DNA from: DATEKX01 sp963726785
GTDB taxonomy: Bacteria; Acidobacteriota; Blastocatellia; UBA7656
NCBI GenBank assembly: GCA_963726785.1
Contig: CAVSDJ010000009.1
Span: 744,001 to 808,000, forward strand
Reading direction: 5' to 3'
DNA length: 64,000 nt
Each line of letters opens with the position of its first letter. Position 1 is the stretch's first letter. The notes below the pieces were generated by a model. That model made no database searches. It had not been told where the DNA came from and worked only from the letters and a program-made list of their open reading frames with translations. A program made the translations under genes and the position numbers. This document shows, in pieces, positions 1 through 8,797 of this stretch.

Positions 1-3000
1 CTCGCCGATTGCTCGCTCATCTCGGCGAAGGCTTCGACCAGATCAAGCTGCCCCTTGCGCTCGCACACGGTCCCTATGATCAGGATCGCTATTTCATCTT
101 GCGAAACGCCAAGTTCGTTGCGCGCTTCATTGCGAGGGCGGCGGGCAAGCCTGTCGGCGAACCTTTCACGGTCAAGCCCGTTGTGAATGGTGGTGAAGTT
201 ATGATGAACGTTCAAGGCCAGGCAGCCTTCCCGCGTCGCGTTAGATACAAAGATCACTTTGTAAGGATAGTTGAAACACCGCAACGCGCGCGCGGCGATT
301 TCCTGCCCGCAGTAATCGAAATAAGTCTGCCAGGCTTCGCTTTCACGAGGGTTCCAGATTGACGGAAGCCCTGAGCGTTTCGCTGCGTCAATCGCATAAA
401 AGGTCTGACGCGTGTTGCCATAAACAAGCTCGACGCCCCAGTCGGTTATTTGCCGGGCGAATCTTTCAATCGCCAGATCATAAGCCGACAGGTCGAACAC
501 GCCCGCAAGCGGGTGCTCGAATACTTCGACTTGAATCCCGCGCTCTTCATACGCTTCACGCAGAGGGCCTTCGTAAGGGCAGTATACAACGGGATCGATC
601 ACGCCCAGTTCTTTGAGCCGAGCGGTCATCTCGAACTGACTTTGCGGCGCGCCTTCCCAGTTGAGATTGAAAGCGCACATCAGCGCGCGAACCGGCTTGA
701 GTGTTTCGGGCGCGACCGTTCCGGCTTCGATGGCGAAACGTTCATGCTCGAACGACAGGTTGGGATTATAGAACGGGTCGTTTCGGTCGCCATACTGTTT
801 TCGGAAAGCGGCTGGCTCCGCCGGATTGTCCGAGAATTCTAGCGAATAACCTTCGTGATGAATCAACTCTGCCGTCGGGCAATAAACGATGCGATGGCCC
901 GATGCCACAATCCTATAGCAATAATCAACGTCGTTATACGCGACGGCAAAATTCTGTTCGTCGAATCCTCCCGCGCTCAAAAACAGGTCTCTCGGCGTCA
1001 GCAAACAAGCAGCCGTCACGGCAGAGTAATTGCGCGTAACTATCGCATGATTCAGATACCCGTGGTTCCAACCGGGCAACAGCTTGAACGCAGGGCCAGC
1101 CATGCCGTTGTAAAGGCCGTGAACTATGCCTGCGTGCTGAATCCTCCCGTCAGGAAACAACAGCCGCGCCCCGACAGCGCCTACGCCGGGCAGTCCGAGA
1201 TAGCCGACCATCTGGCTCAGCCAGTTCGGCGTTATCACTTCCGTATCGTTGTTTAAAAAGAGCACGTAGTCGGCGCTCACCTGTTCGACCGCTCGATTGT
1301 TGATGGCGGCAAAGCTAAACTTCCCGCCGGGATTGGCTATAGGCAGGACTCTGTGTCGTGACGCTAGCAAAAAACTGAGCGTCTCAGGGTCGTCGCTTTC
1401 GTTATCTACTATTACGACTTCATAGTTTTTGTAAGTCGTCTTTTCGAGCGACTCGACGCAAGCCTTTAGCACCGCGACATTGTTTTTAGTAGGAATGATA
1501 ATAGCTACGCGCGGCCCATCGTCGGGCCACGAGTGCGAGAAGATGCCGCAAGCAGCTTTTGCAGAATAAGCTCTTGCTCGAAGGCCGCGCCGGTCAAACG
1601 CATCCTGAACCGCTCTCATTCCGTTCTCGGGCTTTGCGCTCGCGCTTGATGCCATAGAGCGGGGCAGAACGCGCCAGTGATATAGCACCTTCGGAATGTG
1701 CCCGACCCGCGCGGCGAGTTCAGTTGCCCTGAGCGCGAGATCGTAATCTTGCGAGCCTTCATAACCCTCGCGCATTTCGCCCGCCTCGAAGAAGAGGCTT
1801 CTTCTCAACACGAACAAATGACTGAAGTACATGTAAGAGAGCAAAAGCTCAGGCGACCAATCGGGCTTGAACTGCGGAGCGAATCGCTGCCCCTGCGCGT
1901 TTATCTTGTCGTCGTCCGAATATAGCAGGTCTGTCTCTGCGTGCTCCGACAAATAGAGCGCGACTTCGCCGAGCGCGTCCGGCGTGATCTCGTCGTCTTG
2001 GCCCATCAAGACTATGAAATCTCCGCTCGCAAGTTCGGCTGCGCTGTTAGTCGCTCGGCTTATGTGACCGTTCTCTTCGCGAAACACGACACGAACGCGC
2101 GGCTCTTGCTGCTGCCAGCTTTCGAGCATCTGTCTGACTGCCGGGTCAGTGCTCGCATCGTCGGCTATGCACAATTCCCAGTTCTGATAGACCTGACCCG
2201 TTACGCTCCGAATTGCCTTGTCCAGGAACTGGGGCGGAGGATTGTAGACAGGCATCACTACGCTTAAAAGAGGCGGGTTGGCAACCTGCGACAATCTTTC
2301 TTTTAGCAGCGACTCTCTGCGCCAGTTCCACTCGTTGACCTCAAGCCATGCGTCATAAGGGTCGAGCGGTTGCGGAGTCTCGAACGCCTGCGAGACGACG
2401 GCTCGCGCAGCGGGCAGTGCTGCATGTGTGACTTGAGGATTGTTCCATGCGCGCACGGTTCTGCGCACAGCCGAAGGCAATTCGCTCAATCGAGGCGAAC
2501 GCCCGTTACGCTTGCGAAAGTTTTCAGCGCGTTCCATTGAAAACCGCGCGAACTGTTTCAACTTAGAACCGCTTTGCGGAGTCTTACGAGCGCCGTTTTG
2601 GCTAACGGCTTTACTGCTGCTTGCGCTTTTCAAGACAAGCTTATTGATTTTGAAACTGCCCTTAGATGCAAAAGGGTCTAATCTTAAAGCGACGACTTCC
2701 GGGCCGAGCCGCACGTAACTCCTATGTTCGCCGCTGGCCTCTCCGAGGTCGTAGCTATCCGATTCGCTGTAGCCTGCGCCACGATCAACGTATAATTGCG
2801 CGCGGCCTCTGACGGGCGCATCAGGCTGGATGTCAATCGAGATTTCCGCCCAACCTTCGGGCCAGTAGCCTTTCACATTGAACTGCGGGTCGTTGCCCGT
2901 CGAAACCCAATTTCCCGTAGCATCAGATTGAATCTCGTTGATAGGCTCGATTATTGGGTGATACTTGCGCTTGAAGATGATTTCAAATAGCTCGTGCATC

Positions 3001-4886
3001 CACCGATAGACAGGTAAAAGGACTCTGTGTTTGATGCGACCGTAAAGGCTCAACAGCCTCCAACCAAAAGAGCGAGTTATTCTCTGAAGCTGAAGGTCTT
3101 TCTCACGAAGCTCGCCCTCTTTTTTCTCCAACTCTGCCGACACCGACTCGATTGCTTGCTCTTTTTCTTTTATCTGTAGGGTCAGGCTTTCTTTCTCTGC
3201 CGAAAGCGACTCAATCGCTTCTTCCTTTTCTTCGATCTGTCGCGTCAATCTGCCGCGCTCGGCATCGGATTCAGCTTGCAGTGTTTCGATAGCCTTTTGC
3301 TTCTTTGTCACCTGTGATGAAAGCGATTCGGTCGTGGCTGACAATTGCGTTTGCGCGCTCTCTAAATCATCCGACAATGACTGAATCGTTTTTTCCTGCG
3401 CCGCCAGTTCTTCGATGAATTGCTCTTGCCCGGACTCCAATCGAGACTGCAAATCGTTTATTGCCTGCTCGCGCTGGGTCATCTGAGCTTGAATCGTTCG
3501 CAATGCTTTTTCTTTCTCTTCCAACTGCGAGGAAAACGATTCGGTCGTTGTAAACAACCGCGCTTCTACGTTCGCGCTCTCGTGTTCGAGGTTTTTAACC
3601 TCTTCGGAAATGATTTTTGAAAGCTGCTCTGAAACGCTGATTGATAATCGCAGAAACCACGGACGCTCATCGTCTCTGGCAGGCACACCTGAAAGTAAAA
3701 GCTGCGGGTCATCGTCAATGCAGATAAATCTATAAGTCTCGCGTCCGCTCAAACGGGCGATGCCTGATTCCGCAATCAATCCTGCGAAATCGTTAGCCGC
3801 AGACCAGCTTGCTAAGAGATCAGCCTTGTCGTTTGAATCGGCGTCGCCCGCATACAACGCCACGCGAGCGATTTCTACATAAGCAGGCCGGTCACCTGTA
3901 TCAAGCCGAAAAGGGCTTCGCGCGCTCAGAGGAAGCCGCAGGCAATACTGATGCGGCGCTTCATCCGACGCCATCAACTCTTTGACCGAATACTCTTCGG
4001 AGAACTCTTCATCCTGATGCCAAAACAGTTGCAATACGTTATGCCTGCCGGTTTCTTCCCGCTGTTCTACAAGCACCTGCTGCCTGCGTTCGCTCTCTTG
4101 AAGACGGGCCTGAAGATTCTTCAACTCTATTTCACTTTGCAGAAGTTGATTTTTTTGCCCTTCCAACAGGCGCTGTTTTTTTTCGGCTTCGACTTTCAGA
4201 GTAAGCTTATGACCGAGATGAAAAAAGAAGCTGCGAATCTTGATGGCATCCCCGGCGGCAGATTCCATCAGCGCACGGAATTCTTCAGAGCGCACTCGCC
4301 CCAACGCCAGCACGCCCAGCCCGTGACCATGCAGAAACTCGAAATGAGGGTGTCGCTGTTTGATCTCGTCCCAAAGAAAACTGACTCCGAAATCACGCTC
4401 GCGCACATTCGTGTCGTGAAACAGCACGACTCCATCCTCGCTCATCTTGGGCAGCCATGACTCGAAATCATGCTTGACGGCTTCGTAAGTATGATAACCG
4501 TCAATGTGCAACAGGTTGATCGAGCCATCGGCAAAGTTCTTCAAGGCGTCGTCAAAAGTGCTCTGTATCAGGGAAGAGAAGCTGCCATAGAGCGGATCGT
4601 GATGAGCGCGCAGGTCGTCTAAAATATCCGCGTCGTAAAGCCCTGTGTGCGAGTCCCCCTGCCAGGTGTCAACGGCGTAGCAGCGGGTGTCCAGGTTCAA
4701 CTCTTTCACCGCCTGACAAAAAGCGCAATAAGAATCGCCGAGATGCGTGCCCAGTTCTACGATCATTCGAGGCCGAAGGATGTCAACCAGCAGCATTGCA
4801 AACGGAATATGCCCATGCCATGACGTGACCTGCGTGAGACGTTTAGGCGTAGAAAAGCAAATCGGATGATCGAGCGGATTCAGCAT
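1..4886 (-). CDS. Giant modular methyltransferase / GT2 / GT2 / GT4 glycosyltransferase (C-terminus cut by window edge)
   Basis: The minus frame is open for 1,628 codons without a stop. Residues 1-205 are a class I SAM methyltransferase of the Methyltransf_24/TylF type (VELGTHLGDSY; LLHIDGYHTYEAVKHDF; LFHDT). Coiled coil covers about 225-275 and again 415-600, with a beta-rich region between. A second beta-rich linker occupies about 640-760. A first GT2 domain begins near 870 (LLSVVMPVYNP, ISRATNSAAEL, YSDDDK), a second near 1120 (VAIIIPTKNN, LFLNNDTEV), and a GT4-like domain near 1400 (FNLNWEGAPQ; IIGTVCERKGQLDLVEAF), where the window ends. The ATG lies 11 nt after the stop of the upstream glycosyltransferase, with no good Shine-Dalgarno, so translational coupling is likely. 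By family it should build and methylate a surface polysaccharide or glycan at the cytoplasmic membrane; acceptor and donors are unknown. Confidence 0.9.
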   Translation of the reverse strand, partial: MLNPLDHPICFSTPKRLTQVTSWHGHIPFAMLLVDILRPRMIVELGTHLGDSYCAFCQAVKELNLDTRCYAVDTWQGDSHTGLYDADILDDLRAHHDPLYGSFSSLIQSTFDDALKNFADGSINLLHIDGYHTYEAVKHDFESWLPKMSEDGVVLFHDTNVRERDFGVSFLWDEIKQRHPHFEFLHGHGLGVLALGRVRSEEFRALMESAAGDAIKIRSFFFHLGHKLTLKVEAEKKQRLLEGQKNQLLQSEIELKNLQARLQESERRQQVLVEQREETGRHNVLQLFWHQDEEFSEEYSVKELMASDEAPHQYCLRLPLSARSPFRLDTGDRPAYVEIARVALYAGDADSNDKADLLASWSAANDFAGLIAESGIARLSGRETYRFICIDDDPQLLLSGVPARDDERPWFLRLSISVSEQLSKIISEEVKNLEHESANVEARLFTTTESFSSQLEEKEKALRTIQAQMTQREQAINDLQSRLESGQEQFIEELAAQEKTIQSLSDDLESAQTQLSATTESLSSQVTKKQKAIETLQAESDAERGRLTRQIEEKEEAIESLSAEKESLTLQIKEKEQAIESVSAELEKKEGELREKDLQLQRITRSFGWRLLSLYGRIKHRVLLPVYRWMHELFEIIFKRKYHPIIEPINEIQSDATGNWVSTGNDPQFNVKGYWPEGWAEISIDIQPDAPVRGRAQLYVDRGAGYSESDSYDLGEASGEHRSYVRLGPEVVALRLDPFASKGSFKINKLVLKSASSSKAVSQNGARKTPQSGSKLKQFARFSMERAENFRKRNGRSPRLSELPSAVRRTVRAWNNPQVTHAALPAARAVVSQAFETPQPLDPYDAWLEVNEWNWRRESLLKERLSQVANPPLLSVVMPVYNPPPQFLDKAIRSVTGQVYQNWELCIADDASTDPAVRQMLESWQQQEPRVRVVFREENGHISRATNSAAELASGDFIVLMGQDDEITPDALGEVALYLSEHAETDLLYSDDDKINAQGQRFAPQFKPDWSPELLLSYMYFSHLFVLRRSLFFEAGEMREGYEGSQDYDLALRATELAARVGHIPKVLYHWRVLPRSMASSASAKPENGMRAVQDAFDRRGLRARAYSAKAACGIFSHSWPDDGPRVAIIIPTKNNVAVLKACVESLEKTTYKNYEVVIVDNESDDPETLSFLLASRHRVLPIANPGGKFSFAAINNRAVEQVSADYVLFLNNDTEVITPNWLSQMVGYLGLPGVGAVGARLLFPDGRIQHAGIVHGLYNGMAGPAFKLLPGWNHGYLNHAIVTRNYSAVTAACLLTPRDLFLSAGGFDEQNFAVAYNDVDYCYRIVASGHRIVYCPTAELIHHEGYSLEFSDNPAEPAAFRKQYGDRNDPFYNPNLSFEHERFAIEAGTVAPETLKPVRALMCAFNLNWEGAPQSQFEMTARLKELGVIDPVVYCPYEGPLREAYEERGIQVEVFEHPLAGVFDLSAYDLAIERFARQITDWGVELVYGNTRQTFYAIDAAKRSGLPSIWNPRESEAWQTYFDYCGQEIAARALRCFNYPYKVIFVSNATREGCLALNVHHNFTTIHNGLDRERFADRLARRPRNEARNELGVSQDEIAILIIGTVCERKGQLDLVEAFAEMSEQSA

Positions 4887-4897
4887 CGTTTCATTAA

Positions 4898-6844
4898 TCA
4901 GACGGAAGCCATTCTGAATTGCTCAAGCGATTCGGGCTTGGAGAAATCCATCGAAAAATCTTCTTTCTCAAAAGTTAAATTAGGGTTGTAATAATAATCT
5001 TTCGCTATCGCGCTTTGCCAGCGCGATATTATACAAGCTTCTTCTTTCGGATAAAGGTTCAACCCGCGAGTGGCAGATTCGTCGTGATAGAGAAGCGCGT
5101 AGGGGGTGAAGACTATCAAGTACCTTTGTGCGCGAAGGCGCAGGCAATAATCAACATCGTTATAGCTAACGGCTAAAGCTTCTTCGTCGAACCCGCCTGC
5201 CTTATCGAACAACTCGCGGCGCGTCATCAAACAGGCTGCGGTCACTGCGCTATAATTTCTTATCACGTTCGGATAATTCAGATACCCTCTGCCGCTGAAC
5301 CCGTCAACATAACGGTGAGCATGGCCTGCCACGCCTCCGACACCCAGAATAATTCCTGCGTGTTGTAATCGCGCGTCTCTGTAAAGCAGTTTTGCGCCGA
5401 CGGCCCCAACTTCGGGGCGCGCGGCCTGCTCGATCATAGCCCGGAGCCATTCATTGCTTATCACTTCCGTGTCGTCGTTGAGAAACAGTAGATAATCGCC
5501 GCTCGCTTCTCGCGCAGCGAGATTATTCAACCGCGAAAAGTTGAAGCCGTCGTCGTGCCGGATCACGCGATGCGGCGAACGCTTCAGATAATCGAGCGTC
5601 GCGGTTTTCCGGCTGCCGTTGTCCAGTATGATTATCTCGTAGTTCTTGTATTCGGTTTTCGATTCGATGCTCTGAACCGAGCGTCGCAAATTATCGAAGC
5701 CGTCTCGCGTCGGAATGATGATCGAAACTTTCTGAGAGCCGGACACTCTTCGTTTGACTCTATAGAAGCCGAAGAATCTTTCGCATTCCACTTCGCCTTT
5801 TATCCCGCGCCTTTCGAGCGCATCGGTTAATGCGCGCTTTCCTGCCTCGATCACAGAAGCTTTCGCTTCGGGCTTTGCCGACGCGGAAGACGGGACTTTT
5901 CTCCAGTGATAAAGAATTTTGGGAATGTGCGCGATCCGGCTCGACGCTTCGGTGAACCGCAGGGCGAGATCGAAGTCCTGGCTCCCGTCAAACCCTTCTC
6001 GAAAACCGCCTATCCGATCAACTACGCTCTTGCGATAGACGCAAAAATGAGCCAGGTACATGCACGACAGCAAAAGATCAGGCGACCACGCAGGTTTGAA
6101 CTGCGGCTCCACGCGCCGCCCGTTTGAATCGAGACGGTCTTCGTCAGAATAGATCAAGTCGGCTTCTACTTCCTGAAGCGTTGCCGCCACTTCGTAAAGC
6201 GCGTCGGGCGTCAACTGGTCATCGTGATCGAGCAGGCCGACGAACTCTCCCGTTGCAAGATTGAGCGCGCGATTCGACGCTTTGGCTATCCCTCCGTTTC
6301 TTTCTGAAAAGGCAACTTTGATCCGTTCATCCTTCGCCGAATATTCATCGATGATTTGACGGACGTGAGGCGCAGTTGATGCGTCGTCCGAAATGCAAAG
6401 CTCCCAGTTGGCGTAATATTGATTCAGCACAGAGTCCAGAGCTTTGCGCAGGTATTCTTCACGCGTGTTGTAAACAGGCAGAATGATGCTGATGGTCGGC
6501 TGGCGTGTGAATCGGTCTATATTTTGAAGAACTCTTTCGCGGTCATACCTTATCGTTTCCGAGCGCGCGGCCCACAATTGATATAAAACATCGTCGCTCG
6601 TTTCCGCGCGCAGCCCCGGACTGGTAAACCTTCTGACCTTTTGATATGCCGGGAGCACATACTTATATTTTACTGGGCCATAGCGTTTGTGCAGAGGCTG
6701 CAAGCTATTAGAGCGGCGCATTCGAGCGATGAGCTTTGACAGGCTGTTGCGAATAGAGTTTCTGAGATGATCGAAGAAAGTATTCTGCTTCGGGCGGTCA
6801 TCGGAAGCAGAAGCAACCGGCAACTTGTCGGTCAGCTTGTTCAT
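4898..6844 (-). CDS. Two-domain family 2 glycosyltransferase
   Basis: The 648-residue protein holds two GT2 (GT-A fold) domains. The first, about 115-345, has ISIILPVYNTREEYL, ISDDAST, GLLDHDDQLTPDAL and SDEDRL; the second, about 372-620, has VSIIIPTRDGFDNL, ILDNGS and FLNDDTEV, the DxD-like metal and nucleotide-sugar site. The first 110 residues are basic with no clear membrane segment. Its domains closely resemble the two GT2 domains of the next gene, so the pair probably arose by duplication. Its ATG overlaps the TGA of the upstream HYR gene (ATGA), so it is probably translated from the same message. The likely role is sugar transfer, of the rhamnosyltransferase type, onto a surface glycan or glycoprotein. 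Sugar specificity cannot be read from sequence. Confidence 0.93.
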   Translation of the reverse strand: MNKLTDKLPVASASDDRPKQNTFFDHLRNSIRNSLSKLIARMRRSNSLQPLHKRYGPVKYKYVLPAYQKVRRFTSPGLRAETSDDVLYQLWAARSETIRYDRERVLQNIDRFTRQPTISIILPVYNTREEYLRKALDSVLNQYYANWELCISDDASTAPHVRQIIDEYSAKDERIKVAFSERNGGIAKASNRALNLATGEFVGLLDHDDQLTPDALYEVAATLQEVEADLIYSDEDRLDSNGRRVEPQFKPAWSPDLLLSCMYLAHFCVYRKSVVDRIGGFREGFDGSQDFDLALRFTEASSRIAHIPKILYHWRKVPSSASAKPEAKASVIEAGKRALTDALERRGIKGEVECERFFGFYRVKRRVSGSQKVSIIIPTRDGFDNLRRSVQSIESKTEYKNYEIIILDNGSRKTATLDYLKRSPHRVIRHDDGFNFSRLNNLAAREASGDYLLFLNDDTEVISNEWLRAMIEQAARPEVGAVGAKLLYRDARLQHAGIILGVGGVAGHAHRYVDGFSGRGYLNYPNVIRNYSAVTAACLMTRRELFDKAGGFDEEALAVSYNDVDYCLRLRAQRYLIVFTPYALLYHDESATRGLNLYPKEEACIISRWQSAIAKDYYYNPNLTFEKEDFSMDFSKPESLEQFRMASV

Positions 6845-8685
6845 TGTTTCAGTGCTGTACGAGGCGCGCTCACCGTTACGGTTTTGATAGATACGTTGCC
6901 ATTGGCGTCCGTCGAGGTAACGGTAATCGAATAGATTCGGCCATTCCCGCCGCTCGATCTCTCGGCGCGCAGTCGCACGTGATGCGAATCTATTATCTCC
7001 CAGTCAGGGGAAGTGTCGCCAGCCGCTGTGCCTTTGATTGGCTCGTTGCTGCTGACATCAAGCGATGAGGTGATCTTTCCCGTGCAATTGTCTGAGACCT
7101 CATAATTGATCGTCACATCTTTCATCTTATGATCAAGCAGCGCGAGGACGGGCGTGTTGACTGAGACGTTGCTTATCGCTGGCCCCTGCGTATCCTGAAT
7201 CGTAACCGTGAACGCACTGCTGGAATCATTGCTCGTGGCGCAGGAAACAATCGTGATGCCGATGGGAAAGAAAGTGCCCGACGGCGGAGTGCAGGTTATA
7301 TCCTTGCAATCGCCTTCCGTTGTCGGAGCCGGATAATTCACCATTGCTCCGCACTCACCCGGCTTGTTCGACTTAGCTATGTTGTCGGGACATTTCAACG
7401 TGCAGTTGCTGCCTTTGACCGTTACGGTGAACGAGCAGGTAGCGCGATCTCCTGATGCGTTGCTCACATCGCAGGTGACAGTAGTTGCGCCCAGCGGAAA
7501 GCTTGAACCGGAAGGCGGGCTACAGGCAGAAGTTCCGGTTGCACAGTTATCATTTGAGGTCGGTGATTTGTACTTGACGACAGCAAGCCCCATGCCGGGC
7601 GAGTTTTCGTCTACTTTGATATCCGGAGGGCAGGCAAGAGCAAGTCGCTGCGGATCGTCAACCGTCACAGTGAAACTGCATGGCGTGCCGGTGTTGCCGA
7701 CGCAAAGAACAGGAGTCGTGCCAACAGGAAATAACGAACCTGGCGCAGGGTTGCAAACAAGAGAGCCGCAATTGCTGCCCGTCGCAGCGGGAACAACGTA
7801 GCTGACCACAGCGCCGCATTGACCCGATTGTTTCGGCATGACTATGTTGGTCGGACAGTCGAGCGTGCATGGCTGCGGAGTGATGTTGGCTGTTGCAGTC
7901 GCAGTGTTATCGGCTGGGTACAGTTCCATTGTGCCGCTTGAAACCGTCGCGGTGCTGGCTACGGATGAGCCTTTTGGCGTGCCCGGATCAATGTGGTAAA
8001 CCAATGCAAAGCCGACTTCCGCATTAACCGGCAGAGTCTCTATAGTGCAGACGCCGGTTCCGTTCGTCCCTTGAGGCGCAACAACCCATGTAAAAGCAGG
8101 TCCTGTGATTTGATCTGCCGATAAGAGGTTTGAATTGCTCGCTGCGCCGATTTTGATCTGAACATTTTGCGCTTCATTCGGGCCGTTGTTTTTTACCAGC
8201 AGTGTGAAAGTGACATTCGCGCCTGCCGAAACTTGAAACGGCGCAAACATGCTCGCCGAGAGATCGACGGCGGATTTATTTTGGTCTTGAACATGAAATT
8301 GAGCGACGGCGAAACCATTGTTGGAGACATCTATGGTCTTGACTGTCCACGTTCCAACCTGAGCAAATGGCCCCGAAGACGGGATTGAAATCGAATTAGT
8401 CTGCGGGTCGGAAACGACTTCAGGCCCCATCTGGAAGATCGTGCCATCAGGAGCGATCCATTCAAATCGCCGTTGAGCAGGTGGGCCAAGAGGCGACCCG
8501 CTTTCCACAGCGCAAACACTATCGCCCAGGCTGAACAATGTTTTTACAGTGGCGCAATCAGCCGCAAAAACATTAATCATTTCCGAATCGAAAGCGGTGG
8601 TGCGAGGCGCTCTCGCCACCACCGCTATCACAACAAGCACTGCTACGAACCGAGCCGTTCCAAGTATGAATCCCATGGTTCGCAT
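6841..8685 (-). CDS. Secreted HYR-repeat protein (three HYR units)
   Basis: A hydrophobic leader (about residues 5-25) precedes a conserved N-terminal module with FEWIAPDG and VGTWTVKTIDVSNNG. A DUF11-like beta domain follows at about 140-265 (LLVKNNGPNEAQNV). Three HYR-type immunoglobulin-like repeats follow, each with the pattern C-x-C-P-x-(N/D)-I, CGAxVxY, PPSGSxFPxG and FTVTV. The last 110 residues form another beta domain ending in NGRIYSITVTSTDANGN. Many cysteine pairs fit an exported protein. It is a shorter paralogue of the upstream gene, which has five HYR units, and overlaps the downstream glycosyltransferase by 4 nt. It is probably a surface adhesin or matrix protein; glycosylation by the coupled enzymes is inference. 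Confidence 0.88.
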   Translation of the reverse strand: MRTMGFILGTARFVAVLVVIAVVARAPRTTAFDSEMINVFAADCATVKTLFSLGDSVCAVESGSPLGPPAQRRFEWIAPDGTIFQMGPEVVSDPQTNSISIPSSGPFAQVGTWTVKTIDVSNNGFAVAQFHVQDQNKSAVDLSASMFAPFQVSAGANVTFTLLVKNNGPNEAQNVQIKIGAASNSNLLSADQITGPAFTWVVAPQGTNGTGVCTIETLPVNAEVGFALVYHIDPGTPKGSSVASTATVSSGTMELYPADNTATATANITPQPCTLDCPTNIVMPKQSGQCGAVVSYVVPAATGSNCGSLVCNPAPGSLFPVGTTPVLCVGNTGTPCSFTVTVDDPQRLALACPPDIKVDENSPGMGLAVVKYKSPTSNDNCATGTSACSPPSGSSFPLGATTVTCDVSNASGDRATCSFTVTVKGSNCTLKCPDNIAKSNKPGECGAMVNYPAPTTEGDCKDITCTPPSGTFFPIGITIVSCATSNDSSSAFTVTIQDTQGPAISNVSVNTPVLALLDHKMKDVTINYEVSDNCTGKITSSLDVSSNEPIKGTAAGDTSPDWEIIDSHHVRLRAERSSGGNGRIYSITVTSTDANGNVSIKTVTVSAPRTALKQ

Positions 8686-8759
8686 TCGTCTCCCAGCAAC
8701 TACCTTCGACCTCTGACAGTAGCACAGGTTTTTATGGTCGAGCTACTATCAAAAAGCCG

Positions 8760-8796
8760 AATGGCGGGAAGCCTTATCAAAAGGCTTCCCGCCATT
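8760..8796 (-). terminator. Hairpin between the two HYR genes
   Basis: Perfect 16-bp arms (AATGGCGGGAAGCCTT and its complement) enclose a 5-nt loop, starting 1 nt after the stop codon of the longer HYR gene. On the minus strand a short T run follows (CGGCTTTTTG). It looks like an intrinsic terminator or attenuator, and could lower expression of the shorter HYR gene and glycosyltransferases relative to the first gene. Confidence 0.75.
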
Positions 8797-8797
8797 A

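Noticed and set aside
9..4460. Many plus-strand frames of 60-170 codons in the first 4.9 kb
   Set aside because: All lie opposite the long minus-strand methyltransferase/glycosyltransferase frame, which is open throughout and carries recognisable domains. The plus frames show no domain, signal peptide or ribosome-binding site.
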